A DNA stretch of 26,521 nucleotides from Marisimplicoccus framensis_A (GTDB lineage Bacteria > Bacteroidota > Bacteroidia > Flavobacteriales > Flavobacteriaceae), in contig JBELLF010000009.1 of NCBI GenBank assembly GCA_042088875.1, forward strand, positions 1 through 26,521, in the 5' to 3' direction. Both the position numbers and the translations under genes were made by a program. The notes beneath the pieces are model-generated. The model had not been told where the DNA came from. It saw only the letters and a list, made by a program, of their open reading frames with translations, and ran no database searches. This document shows positions 15,953-24,189 of this stretch, piece after piece; the first letter of the stretch is position 1; each line of letters opens with the position of its first letter.

Positions 15953-16426
15953 ATGTCAACTAAACAATTTGATAATTTTAATAAAGATTTTAATGTATTA
16001 AATCCTGATAAATTAAAAATAGCCTGTGTTGTTTCAGAATGGCATAATGAAATTACTTTGAAACTATTCAATGGAGCAAAAGATATATTAACAAAAAATG
16101 GTATTCATGAAAAAAATATTTCTAAAATTATTGTTCCTGGTAGCTTTGAGTTAATATTCGCATGCAAAAATCTTATAAACAAAAATTTCGATGCAATTAT
16201 AGCAATCGGATGTATAATTCAAGGAGAAACAAGACACTTTGAATTTGTGTCGAATTCTGTTTTAAATGGTATTAAAGATTTAAATATTATATCTAATATA
16301 CCTATAATTTTATGTGTATCGACAGATGATAATATAAGCCAATCTAATGATAGGAGTGGTGGTAAGTATAATAAGGGTGAAGACTCTGCAATTGCTGCTC
16401 TTAAAATGATAAAACTTAATCAATGA
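15953..16426 (+). CDS. ribH: 6,7-dimethyl-8-ribityllumazine synthase
   Basis: RibH joins 5-amino-6-ribitylaminouracil with dihydroxybutanone phosphate to form lumazine, the penultimate step to riboflavin. The 157-residue length fits. Motifs are VVSEWHNEIT (aromatic substrate stacking by Trp30), VPGSFEL, AIGCIIQGETRHFEFV with catalytic His95, and DRSGGKYNKGEDSA with phosphate-binding Arg134. No FMN riboswitch is visible upstream, where the TPR gene directly abuts. Its stop overlaps the next ATG (ATGA), so translation is probably coupled to the small membrane protein downstream. Confidence 0.96.
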   Translation: MSTKQFDNFNKDFNVLNPDKLKIACVVSEWHNEITLKLFNGAKDILTKNGIHEKNISKIIVPGSFELIFACKNLINKNFDAIIAIGCIIQGETRHFEFVSNSVLNGIKDLNIISNIPIILCVSTDDNISQSNDRSGGKYNKGEDSAIAALKMIKLNQ

Positions 16427-16710
16427 AAGTTAACTTCTTTAAGTTAAATAAAAACAGAAAATTTAATTATACTCCACGTTTCTACAAAGGTAAAGATGAT
16501 GTTGCGCCAAGTTTTGAATCTAGGTTTTCTGTTTACAGAGAATCATATAACTCAAACGATATCGGAAAGCATTGGGCTGACCAAAGGTATAAAATGCGTA
16601 ATAAGAAAAACAGGGGTATTAACATGACATTAATATTAACAGTTCTTTTCCTTGTTTTGCTATTTTTATACATTATTGATTTTGATATAAATATTTTCTT
16701 TACTAATTAA
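16423..16710 (+). CDS. Small conserved single-pass membrane protein of unknown function
   Basis: This 95-residue protein has a basic, aromatic-rich soluble part (FNYTPRFYKGKDD, RFSVYRESY) and one C-terminal hydrophobic segment at about 69-85 (TLILTVLFLVLLFLYII). Similar short proteins sit between ribH and mutL in flavobacteria and, as I recall, are sometimes labelled riboflavin synthase subunit beta only because of the neighbour; nothing in the sequence supports an enzymatic role. It overlaps both neighbours (ATGA with ribH, TAATG with mutL), so translation of the three genes is tightly coupled. Confidence 0.8.
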   Translation: MKVNFFKLNKNRKFNYTPRFYKGKDDVAPSFESRFSVYRESYNSNDIGKHWADQRYKMRNKKNRGINMTLILTVLFLVLLFLYIIDFDINIFFTN

Positions 16711-18455
16711 TGTCAGATATAATAAAAATTTTACCAAGTGATGTTTCAAATAAAATTGCTGCAGGTGAAGTAGTTCAAAGGCCATCTTCTGTATTAAAGG
16801 AACTATTAGAAAATTCTATTGATGCAAGTTCAACAAGAATTCAGATTATAATTAAAGATGCTGGAAAAAATCTAATTCAGGTGATTGATAATGGAAAAGG
16901 AATGTCAAGAAATGATATGCATTTATCATTTATAAAACATGCGACATCCAAAATTAATAAAATAGAAGATATTTTTTCTATTTCATCCATGGGGTTTCGT
17001 GGAGAAGCATTAGCTGCTATTTCGTCAGTTTCAATGTTAGAAATGGAATCAATTAATGAAGATCAAAATGGTCATTTTATTGAAATTAATGGTGGCGATT
17101 TTTTAAGGGAAAAGGACTCAAATATTCAAGAAGGTACCTCAATTAAAATAAAGAATATTTTCTATAACGTACCAGCACGAAGAAACTTCTTAAAATCAGA
17201 TTTTGTTGAACTTAGGCATATTCTTGATGTTTTTCATAGGTTGGCAATTTCACATCCAGAAATTGAATTTTCGTTTATCAATAATGAAGAGGAGGTTTTT
17301 TATCTAAAACAGGAGTCATTAAACAAAAGAATTATATCAATATTTGGAGAAAAAATCAGAGAAAATTTAATTCCTATTAACGAAAGTACCCAAATTGCTA
17401 ATATTTCTGGTTTTGTTTTAAAGCCTGAATTTTCAAAAAAATCAAGGAGTAATCAGTTTGTTTTTGTAAATAATAGGTTTATTAAAAGTCAATTTATTAG
17501 TCATTCAATTTCTGCATCATTCGAGGGTTTGCTAAATGATGGATATCACCCTGGATATTTTCTATTTATCGAAATAGATCCAACCAAAATAGATGTTAAT
17601 GTCCATCCAAACAAAACAGAAATAAAATTTGATGATGATCAAAATTTATATTCAATAATAAATTCTTCGGTTAAACATTGCCTTGGTATATATCAGGTTA
17701 GTCCTGTACTTGACTTTGACAAGGATCCTTCAATGGATATTTCCTATGATCAAGTTAAGTTACAGCCAACTATTCCTAACATCGAGATTAATTCTGATTT
17801 TAATCCCTTTAAGATTTTTAATGATGATAAAGTTAGTATAATCATTAATGATGAAATAGCTCCTGATAATAAATTAATCTTGGAGGACGATAATAATCAA
17901 GATTTAAAGATTTTCCAGATTTTGAATAAATTTATTGTAAGTACTAATAAGTCATCTCTTATAATAATAAATCAAAATTTAGCTCATCAGAGAATATTGT
18001 ATGAATCTTTTTTAAAATCAATTTTTGAGAACTCTGTCAATTCTCAAAAGTTAGTTTTTCCAATTGAGTTAAGTTTGACAAAAAAACAATTACTATTATA
18101 TAATATAATTATCGATGAATTTAAATCAATCGGTTTCGATATAAATGTTAAGAATAAATTAATGCTTATTGAGTCCATTCCATATGGAATAGAAAAAAAT
18201 AATGTTGAAGAAATTATTGAAAATATTCTCAATGAGGACTTTAATACTTCTAATGATTTTAGTGCATCTGATTTCTTTGCAAAGAGACTTTCAAAAATTA
18301 CATCAATCAAATCAGGTCAAAAACTTAATTTAGATGAGCAGGAATATATTGTAAATCATTTATTTTCATGTAAAGAACCTAATCTGTCACCTGATAATAA
18401 GCAAATATTTATTACTTTAAATAAAAACGATATAGAAAACAAATTTAATGGGTAG
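16710..18455 (+). CDS. mutL: DNA mismatch repair protein MutL
   Basis: MutL couples mismatch recognition by MutS to strand removal. The N-terminal GHKL ATPase is intact: KIAAGEVVQRPSSVLKELL, ENSIDAS with Glu34, Asn35 and Asp39, DNGKGM from Asp60, and GFRGEALAAISSV. A transducer domain with DVNVHPNK follows, then a poorly conserved linker (about 330-395) and a MutL C-terminal dimerisation domain. Total length is 581 residues. The endonuclease motif DQHA(x)2E(x)4E is degraded to NQNLAHQRILYE (421-432), and the CPHGRP zinc motif reads SPDNKQ (560-565), so nuclease activity is doubtful. It starts at ATG 16710, overlapping the upstream stop, and its last eight bases overlap the first rhomboid gene. 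Confidence 0.96.
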   Translation: MSDIIKILPSDVSNKIAAGEVVQRPSSVLKELLENSIDASSTRIQIIIKDAGKNLIQVIDNGKGMSRNDMHLSFIKHATSKINKIEDIFSISSMGFRGEALAAISSVSMLEMESINEDQNGHFIEINGGDFLREKDSNIQEGTSIKIKNIFYNVPARRNFLKSDFVELRHILDVFHRLAISHPEIEFSFINNEEEVFYLKQESLNKRIISIFGEKIRENLIPINESTQIANISGFVLKPEFSKKSRSNQFVFVNNRFIKSQFISHSISASFEGLLNDGYHPGYFLFIEIDPTKIDVNVHPNKTEIKFDDDQNLYSIINSSVKHCLGIYQVSPVLDFDKDPSMDISYDQVKLQPTIPNIEINSDFNPFKIFNDDKVSIIINDEIAPDNKLILEDDNNQDLKIFQILNKFIVSTNKSSLIIINQNLAHQRILYESFLKSIFENSVNSQKLVFPIELSLTKKQLLLYNIIIDEFKSIGFDINVKNKLMLIESIPYGIEKNNVEEIIENILNEDFNTSNDFSASDFFAKRLSKITSIKSGQKLNLDEQEYIVNHLFSCKEPNLSPDNKQIFITLNKNDIENKFNG

Positions 18456-19185
18456 GGTAAGTGAGATAGTAAAACATTTGATCATAATTAATGTGATTTT
18501 TTATATTGCATCAATGGTTTTTGGCGAGTTGATGTATGATCTATTTGCTATGCACTATCCAAAAAATTCAACTTTTTTTCTTTGGCAACCTCTTTCTCAT
18601 ATGTTTATGCATGGAGACACAACTCATATTTTATTTAATATGTTTGGTTTATGGATGTTTGGTACTCCACTAGAACAAATGTGGGGAAAACAAAAATTTA
18701 TTTTCTTCTATTTGTCTGCTGGTTTTGGTGCAGTTCTTATTCAAACTCTAGTATATCATTATGATGTTTTATCTGTAACACAATTATTAATTGATAATGG
18801 CTTAACAAAAAATGAAATAAATAGTTTTTTCGAAACAGGTAGACTAAATACTAGTTTGATACAGATATTAGGAGAAGCGAAACTTACTTCTGGAATTCAG
18901 TCATATAAGGCAGTTATGGTAGGTGCATCAGGAGCTCTTTATGGTATACTAGTTGGATTTGCTATGTTATTTCCAAATGTTCAATTAATGCTTCTTTTTC
19001 CACCAATACCTATTAAAGCTAAATATTTAGTACCTCTTTTAATTTTATTTGACCTTTTCTTTGGATTTACATCATATTCAGTTGGCCCAATTGCTCACTT
19101 TGCTCACATTGGTGGAGCAATTACTGGATTTATAATGATGTGGTACTGGAAAAAAAATCAGTTTAATAATAAGAGATGGAATTAG
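18448..19185 (+). CDS. Rhomboid family intramembrane serine protease (copy 1)
   Basis: This 245-residue polytopic protease cleaves substrates within the membrane. Hallmarks are HMFMHGDTTHILFNMFGLWMFG (residues 51-72, with the oxyanion-side His and Asn64), GASGALYG with nucleophile Ser161, and AHFAHIGG with catalytic His220. Six membrane segments can be read. A loop of about 45 residues at 105-150 separates the second and third thirds. The start at ATG 18448 lies inside the 3' end of mutL, and the 3' end overlaps the second rhomboid by ten bases. The substrate is not predictable. Confidence 0.94.
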   Translation: MGRVSEIVKHLIIINVIFYIASMVFGELMYDLFAMHYPKNSTFFLWQPLSHMFMHGDTTHILFNMFGLWMFGTPLEQMWGKQKFIFFYLSAGFGAVLIQTLVYHYDVLSVTQLLIDNGLTKNEINSFFETGRLNTSLIQILGEAKLTSGIQSYKAVMVGASGALYGILVGFAMLFPNVQLMLLFPPIPIKAKYLVPLLILFDLFFGFTSYSVGPIAHFAHIGGAITGFIMMWYWKKNQFNNKRWN

Positions 19186-19976
19186 GGTTTAGATATTTTT
19201 TAAATCAACCTTTTTATAAAAAAATTATAATAATCAATATTATTGTTTTTTTACTTCCACTAGTTGTAAATACATTTTTATTTCTATTCAACTTAAAACA
19301 ATTTTCCCTCATCTATTACTTTGATCTTCACCCAGGAGCGGGAGATGTTATTAGAAGTCCTTGGACCCTTATATCATATTCTTTTTTTCATATTGATTTT
19401 TTTCACATATTCTGGAATATGTTGATTCTTTTTTTTGTTTGCAAACATTTTTTAAATTTTCTAACAAATAAAAAATTAATAGAAATATATTTTTATGGTG
19501 CACTTATGGGAGGTCTATTCTTTGTGATTTCATATAATATTTTCCCAGTATTTAAAAATGCCTTTTCACCTTTGATAGGATCATCAGCTGCTGTCTACGC
19601 CCTACTTATTTTCGCTTGTTCATATATGCCGAATACTAGAGTAAACCTTATTTTTTTTGATATTAAATTAAAATATTTAGGTCTTTTCTATGTTTTATTA
19701 AGTTTAATACAGATACCCTTTAGCAATGCTGGTGGAAATATTGCACATTTGGGTGGTGCTTTTTATGGTTATTACTATGCGAAGAACTTTAATTTATGGG
19801 GCTCAACATTTGACTCAATTGTTAACTTGATTAATAATTTTGTGTATAAACCAAGAGAAAACAGAGATAATCAAAAAAAGATTGACAATATTTTGGATAA
19901 AATAAGTAAATCTGGATACGAAAGTTTAAGTAAGAATGAGAAGGATTTTTTATTTAAAAATTCTAATAATGATTAA
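19176..19976 (+). CDS. Rhomboid family intramembrane serine protease (copy 2, DUF6576-like tail)
   Basis: This 266-residue second rhomboid is strongly diverged from its neighbour. It has FFHIDFFHIFWNMLILFF (71-88), GSSAAVYA with nucleophile Ser137, and AHLGGAFYG with catalytic His191, so the Ser-His dyad is kept. After the last membrane helix a soluble tail (about 225-266) reads IDNILDKISKSGYESLSKNE, the short helical motif seen at the C-terminus of Bacteroidota rhomboids (DUF6576). It overlaps copy 1 by ten bases, and its last four bases overlap the 3' end of lepB on the opposite strand. Confidence 0.93.
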   Translation: MELGFRYFLNQPFYKKIIIINIIVFLLPLVVNTFLFLFNLKQFSLIYYFDLHPGAGDVIRSPWTLISYSFFHIDFFHIFWNMLILFFVCKHFLNFLTNKKLIEIYFYGALMGGLFFVISYNIFPVFKNAFSPLIGSSAAVYALLIFACSYMPNTRVNLIFFDIKLKYLGLFYVLLSLIQIPFSNAGGNIAHLGGAFYGYYYAKNFNLWGSTFDSIVNLINNFVYKPRENRDNQKKIDNILDKISKSGYESLSKNEKDFLFKNSNND

Positions 19977-21664
19977 CTTTTAGATTTTCTTCTTTTAATA
20001 AAAATATATAGTTGCCATAAGATTATGAATACTAAAAAATGTGCGAGATAAGACTTTGGTTTTCCATCTAGCCCAATAGTTGTAAATATTCGATCCCATC
20101 TAAATTTCCAGTTTTGAATCCCATTAAATAGTCCATCAATACTCATCCAAATAAAAACTGGTTTACCTAAAACATGATCAAACGGAACAAAACCCCATAC
20201 TCTTGAATCTTCTGAGTTATATCTATTGTCTCCCATCATCCAATAATAATCTTGTTTAAATGTGTATGAGTCTTGTTCTTTACTGTTTATAATAATTCTG
20301 CCATTTGAGATCTCAATATCATTAAATTCATAATCTTTTATTATTTTTTTATAAAGTGGGAGATTATCTAAACTTAGATCAATTTGGTCTCCTTTTTTTG
20401 GAATATAAATTGGGCCTAGAAAGTCGTTATTCCATTTAAAATTGTTGTTATTAGGAAAGAAATTTAAATTAGATACTCCTTTACTTTGAGTTGCTCTGTA
20501 AATAGTGTCAAATAGATTAGAATTTTCAATTTTAAAAGCATCCTCATATGTTAAACTAATCTCTCTTGAGCTATCGATTAATTCACTAATAATTATATTG
20601 TTATCCCTAATAATGCTTATAGGAATTCCAGAGTCATCCGTATATATCAAATATTCATTATCATTTGTATTGGAGATACTTAGAATATAATTTGATATTT
20701 CTTCATATGATCTTGGAGTTAAATTTTTAATAATAAATTTTCTAATAAAACCCTCAATTCCTATTTCTTTTAGTTTGTTTGATGAAACTCCTTTATCAGA
20801 CTTTATGATATATGTAAAAATCGGTTTAGCTCTATCTGGTAAGACATTTTTTTTACCATTTATAAAAATTATTCCATCTTTAATTTCAATTGTATCTCCT
20901 GGAATGCCAAGTGCTCTTTTTACGTAATTTGATTTTTTATCTCTTGGTTTAAAAACTCCTTTTTCCTTGACAAAAAATTTTCTCACAGTATCTGCAGGCC
21001 AATTAAAAACTACAATATCATTATTCTTTATTTCTTGAAATCCAGGAATTCTAATATATGGTAATTGTGGACTTTTTAAATATGATCTAGTTTTAATAAT
21101 TGGTATAGTATCATGAACCATAGGAAGAGTAACAACAGTCGAGGGAACTCTGGCGCCATAATGAAACTTACTTACTAATAAAAAATCACCTACTCTTAAA
21201 GTCTTCTCTAACGATCCAGTTGGTATTACAAAAGGTTGAAAAAAATAATTATGTACAATTGTTGCTATAACTATAGCAAAAATGAATGAGCCAATGGATC
21301 TTTCAAATCCAGAGAAAGAAATCTCTTTAACTAATTTTGTTTTGCTACTAACATAGCTTATGTAAAAAAAATAAAAACCAAGAGTTAGTATAACTAGTAT
21401 TCTGTCAATCTTGGAGTTATGGTTAAACCTTTTAATAAATTCCACCCAAACTACGGGTATCATAAGAAGATTAATTACTGGTATAAAAATAAGTATTATC
21501 CACCATCTTGGTCTTTTAATAATATCTAAATGTTTAATGATATTATGGAACGGAATAATTGCGTGCCAGCCTGGAACTCCAGCTAGTCTAAATAGCTTAT
21601 GAGATCCAGCGAAGATTAACCCATTGTAAATCAAGAAAAAATAAAACCACTCAATAAAACTCAT
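19973..21664 (-). CDS. lepB: Signal peptidase I
   Basis: LepB removes signal peptides from exported proteins at the inner membrane. At 563 residues it is much longer than the E. coli type and matches the long Bacteroidota form. The N-terminal 110 residues contain three or four hydrophobic segments. The catalytic core follows: QPFVIPTGSLEKTLRVGD with nucleophile Ser151 (Leu replaces the usual Met after it), then YVKRALGIPGDTIEI with general-base Lys249. A 200-residue insertion (about 275-465) precedes the terminal box MMGDNRYNSEDSRVWG at about 476-491. A last hydrophobic segment lies at about 541-556. It follows the DUF5683 gene with a one-base gap and converges on rhomboid copy 2. Confidence 0.96.
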   Translation of the reverse strand: MSFIEWFYFFLIYNGLIFAGSHKLFRLAGVPGWHAIIPFHNIIKHLDIIKRPRWWIILIFIPVINLLMIPVVWVEFIKRFNHNSKIDRILVILTLGFYFFYISYVSSKTKLVKEISFSGFERSIGSFIFAIVIATIVHNYFFQPFVIPTGSLEKTLRVGDFLLVSKFHYGARVPSTVVTLPMVHDTIPIIKTRSYLKSPQLPYIRIPGFQEIKNNDIVVFNWPADTVRKFFVKEKGVFKPRDKKSNYVKRALGIPGDTIEIKDGIIFINGKKNVLPDRAKPIFTYIIKSDKGVSSNKLKEIGIEGFIRKFIIKNLTPRSYEEISNYILSISNTNDNEYLIYTDDSGIPISIIRDNNIIISELIDSSREISLTYEDAFKIENSNLFDTIYRATQSKGVSNLNFFPNNNNFKWNNDFLGPIYIPKKGDQIDLSLDNLPLYKKIIKDYEFNDIEISNGRIIINSKEQDSYTFKQDYYWMMGDNRYNSEDSRVWGFVPFDHVLGKPVFIWMSIDGLFNGIQNWKFRWDRIFTTIGLDGKPKSYLAHFLVFIILWQLYIFIKRRKSKS

Positions 21665-21665
21665 T

Positions 21666-22223
21666 CTAGTCTAAATTAATTTTTAGTTTAATTCCTGCAT
21701 TTTGAGAAAAATCAAAATAATTATTTTCAATAAATGGTCTAATAGATAGATCCTCACTTACATTAAATTGAAGTAAATGAGCTCCTACATTTGCATCAAT
21801 GATATTTAGAACATAAGTACCTACTAAAAACATAAACGCAAAATCTTTATACCTCCTGTGAAACTTCATACCCTCTAATAATTTCTCATTTTCAGGAATT
21901 ATGTCAATATATTCATCATCAAAATATCCAGCTAGTCTTCTCTTATAAGCCGTTCTATATTTATTCATTTCTTTTTGATTGTAATTGAAATAATATGCTG
22001 ATGTTCCTAATCCACCATATATAATTGGAACCATCCAATATCTTCTTGTATAAATTTGACCCAGCCCAGGGATTACTGAAGAATAAAATGCAGCTTTTGA
22101 TGGAGTCAAAGGATCATTTATTAATCTTTGTTTTCTTGGACTAACATATATTGAATCTGTTTCATATTGGGAATAAGAATAAAATGAAAATAAAATTAAT
22201 ATTAATAAAAAAAAATTTCTCAA
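21666..22223 (-). CDS. DUF5683 domain-containing protein
   Basis: This 185-residue exported protein has a signal peptide at residues 1-18 (FFLLILILFSFYSYS, then QYE). The motif PSKAAFYSSVIPGLGQIYTRRYWMVPIIYGG is the small glycine-rich hairpin typical of DUF5683, and a second hydrophobic region lies at about 128-145. The function is unknown. The start is TTG at 22221-22223, overlapping the TGA stop of parB (TTGA). No ATG occurs near, and the signal peptide begins at once, which supports the start. The parA-parB-DUF5683-lepB order is familiar in flavobacteria, though dapB, which I recall as usually lying before lepB, is absent here. Confidence 0.88.
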   Translation of the reverse strand: MRNFFLLILILFSFYSYSQYETDSIYVSPRKQRLINDPLTPSKAAFYSSVIPGLGQIYTRRYWMVPIIYGGLGTSAYYFNYNQKEMNKYRTAYKRRLAGYFDDEYIDIIPENEKLLEGMKFHRRYKDFAFMFLVGTYVLNIIDANVGAHLLQFNVSEDLSIRPFIENNYFDFSQNAGIKLKINLD

Positions 22224-23101
22224 TTTGATAATTTTTTTAGAATTGAGTATAGATCATTAATACTTTTAAAAGTAGTTGATAATGAAACTTTACCAGTTGA
22301 ATCTTCTTTAAGTTTTATTTTTGACCCAAAAATTTTTTCAAATTTATTGGTTGCATCAATATAGATTTTAGAAACATCAGAACTTATATTCGAATTAATT
22401 TTTTTAATATTCAGTTCTCTTACAATTTTTTCAGTTTGTCTTACAGATAAATTTTTTGATATTACTTGCTCATAAATTTCTAATTGAATTTTTTTATCAT
22501 CAATATTAATAAGAGCCCTTCCATGGCCCATTGTTAAGAACCTGTCTCTTATTCCTGATTGAATGATTGGGTCAAGTTTAAGTAATCTAATATAGTTGGA
22601 AATTGTTGATCGATCTTTGCCAACTATTCCTGAAATAGAATCAATATCAAGCTTATACTCATCAACTAATCTCTCATAGCTTAATCCAATCTCAATTGGA
22701 TCTAGATCTACTCTCTGGACATTCTCAACTAATGACATCTTAAGAATATCCGATTCACTTTCAACTCCTCTAATATAACAAGGAATTGAAGTTAAGCCTG
22801 CTTTTTTTGTTGCTCTAAATCTTCTCTCTCCTGATATAATCTCATATTTAGATGAATCTATCTTCCTTACAGTAATTGGCTGAATGATCCCAATTTCTTT
22901 TATAGAATTTTTAAGACTATTCAGTTCAGAACTATCAAAATTGGATCTCGGTTGATTTGGATTAACTTCTATCTTATTAATATCGATTTCAAATGAATTA
23001 ATATTATCAAGGGGTTTTAAGTTGTTCTCATCGTCACTTGAGCTACCTAGAAGAGCATCAAGGCCTCTTCCTAAAACTCTCTTCTGCTTTTTATCAGACA
23101 T
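22220..23101 (-). CDS. parB: Chromosome-partitioning protein ParB
   Basis: ParB binds parS sites and spreads as a CTP-dependent clamp to organise the origin region for segregation by ParA. The protein is 293 residues. The N-terminal KRVLGRGLDALLG is the ParA-contact motif. The ParB/Srx domain at about 37-125 has NPNQPR and the CTP-binding GERRFRA (91-97). The central helix-turn-helix region contains VGKDRSTISNYIRLLKL and MGHGRALI, and a C-terminal dimerisation domain follows. Its ATG lies inside the end of parA (8-base overlap), and its stop overlaps the DUF5683 start. The best parS-like half-site I found is at 7953-7968 and is poor. Confidence 0.96.
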   Translation of the reverse strand: MSDKKQKRVLGRGLDALLGSSSDDENNLKPLDNINSFEIDINKIEVNPNQPRSNFDSSELNSLKNSIKEIGIIQPITVRKIDSSKYEIISGERRFRATKKAGLTSIPCYIRGVESESDILKMSLVENVQRVDLDPIEIGLSYERLVDEYKLDIDSISGIVGKDRSTISNYIRLLKLDPIIQSGIRDRFLTMGHGRALINIDDKKIQLEIYEQVISKNLSVRQTEKIVRELNIKKINSNISSDVSKIYIDATNKFEKIFGSKIKLKEDSTGKVSLSTTFKSINDLYSILKKLSN

Positions 23102-23864
23102 TTATATTCATTTTAATTATTTCGTCAGCAAGAGAAAGATAGTTTTTCGTTCCCTTAGAAGTTACATCGTAAGTTATGATATCTTTTCCAAAACCAGGAG
23201 CTTCGCCTAGTTTTATATTCCTTTGAATAATTGTTTTAAATACTATATCTCCAAAATGTTTTTTTACTTCATCTACAACTTGATTTGAAAGTCTTAATCT
23301 AGAGTCATACATAGTCAAAAGAATTCCTTCAATATCTAGTTCTTGATTATGTACTTTTTGTACACTTTTAATTGTGTTGAGAAGCTTACCTAAACCTTCA
23401 AGGGCAAAATATTCACATTGAATTGGAATTAACACTGAATCAGAGCATGTTAGTGCATTAAGTGTAATTAATCCTAGGGAAGGAGCACAATCAATTAAAA
23501 TAAAGTCATAATTAGCTTTAATACTTTCAATTTGATCTTTTAGTTTATATTCTCTATTTTCAACATTAACCAATTCTATTTCAACACCAACTAGATCTAT
23601 ACTTGATTGAATTATATCAAGATTAGGAGAATTAGTTTTTTTTATTAAATCGTTAATTTCTACAGATTCAGAAAAAACTTGATAAAGAGAATAACCTTTT
23701 TCACTTGGATCAAATCCAAGTCCAGAAGACGCATTTGCTTGAGGGTCTGCATCAATGATTAAAACTTTCATTTCAAGAACACCTAAAGAAGCAGCAAGAT
23801 TAACTGAAGTAGTTGTTTTACCAACTCCACCTTTTTGATTAGCTATTGAAATTATTTTTGCCAT
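23094..23864 (-). CDS. parA: Chromosome-partitioning ATPase ParA/Soj
   Basis: ParA is the DNA-binding ATPase that moves ParB-bound origins. The 256-residue length and the absence of an N-terminal HTH mark the chromosomal Soj type. The deviant Walker A KGGVGKTT (residues 11-18) carries the signature lysine, followed by IDADPQANASSGLG, Walker B ILIDCAPSLG, and PIQCEYFALEGL. The start at ATG 23862-23864 comes two bases after the DivIC-like gene. The parA-parB overlap suggests a fixed expression ratio. Confidence 0.97.
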   Translation of the reverse strand: MAKIISIANQKGGVGKTTTSVNLAASLGVLEMKVLIIDADPQANASSGLGFDPSEKGYSLYQVFSESVEINDLIKKTNSPNLDIIQSSIDLVGVEIELVNVENREYKLKDQIESIKANYDFILIDCAPSLGLITLNALTCSDSVLIPIQCEYFALEGLGKLLNTIKSVQKVHNQELDIEGILLTMYDSRLRLSNQVVDEVKKHFGDIVFKTIIQRNIKLGEAPGFGKDIITYDVTSKGTKNYLSLADEIIKMNINV

Positions 23865-23866
23865 TA

Positions 23867-24184
23867 TTACTCATTTTCTGATTTATATTCTATTATAAAT
23901 ATATCCTCTTTCTGTTTTTTTAAATTATATTTTTCTCTTCCATATTGTTCTAAACTATCTAAATTTTCAAGTCTATTTAATAACTCTTGATCTTTTACAA
24001 TTTCTTCTGTTAGTGCGTCTTTTCTCTTTTTTAGCTTTTTAATTTCTCTATTTAATTCAGCATGAATAAGAAGTGAATTTGTATCTAGAAAAGTCATCCA
24101 AAGTATGAATGCAAAAAATATAATTAAATACTTAAAGTATGATTTATCAATTACAGATTTTAGTTTAATGAAAAATTCACTCAT
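23867..24184 (-). CDS. Septum formation initiator family protein (DivIC/FtsB-like)
   Basis: This 105-residue bitopic protein has a short cytoplasmic N-terminus, one membrane segment at about 18-36 (FKYLIIFFAFILWMTFLD) and a coiled coil at about 42-75 (LNREIKKLKKRKDALTEEI). A conserved-looking YGREKYNLKKQKEDIFII motif closes the family domain. FtsB and DivIC link FtsQ and FtsL in the divisome that activates septal wall synthesis. It lies between the sugar dehydrogenase gene (five-base gap) and parA (two-base gap), which puts cell division and chromosome segregation in one transcript. Confidence 0.87.
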   Translation of the reverse strand: MSEFFIKLKSVIDKSYFKYLIIFFAFILWMTFLDTNSLLIHAELNREIKKLKKRKDALTEEIVKDQELLNRLENLDSLEQYGREKYNLKKQKEDIFIIEYKSENE

Positions 24185-24189
24185 TGAAT

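Noticed and set aside
18044..18310. Minus-strand open frame of 88 codons
   Set aside because: It is antisense to the MutL C-terminal domain, which is clearly the real gene.
20505..21602. Two short plus-strand open frames (20505-20690 and 21411-21602)
   Set aside because: Both are antisense to lepB and show only hydrophobic composition derived from the opposite strand.
23022..23210. Plus-strand open frame of 62 codons
   Set aside because: It is antisense to the parA-parB junction, where both real genes are fully explained.
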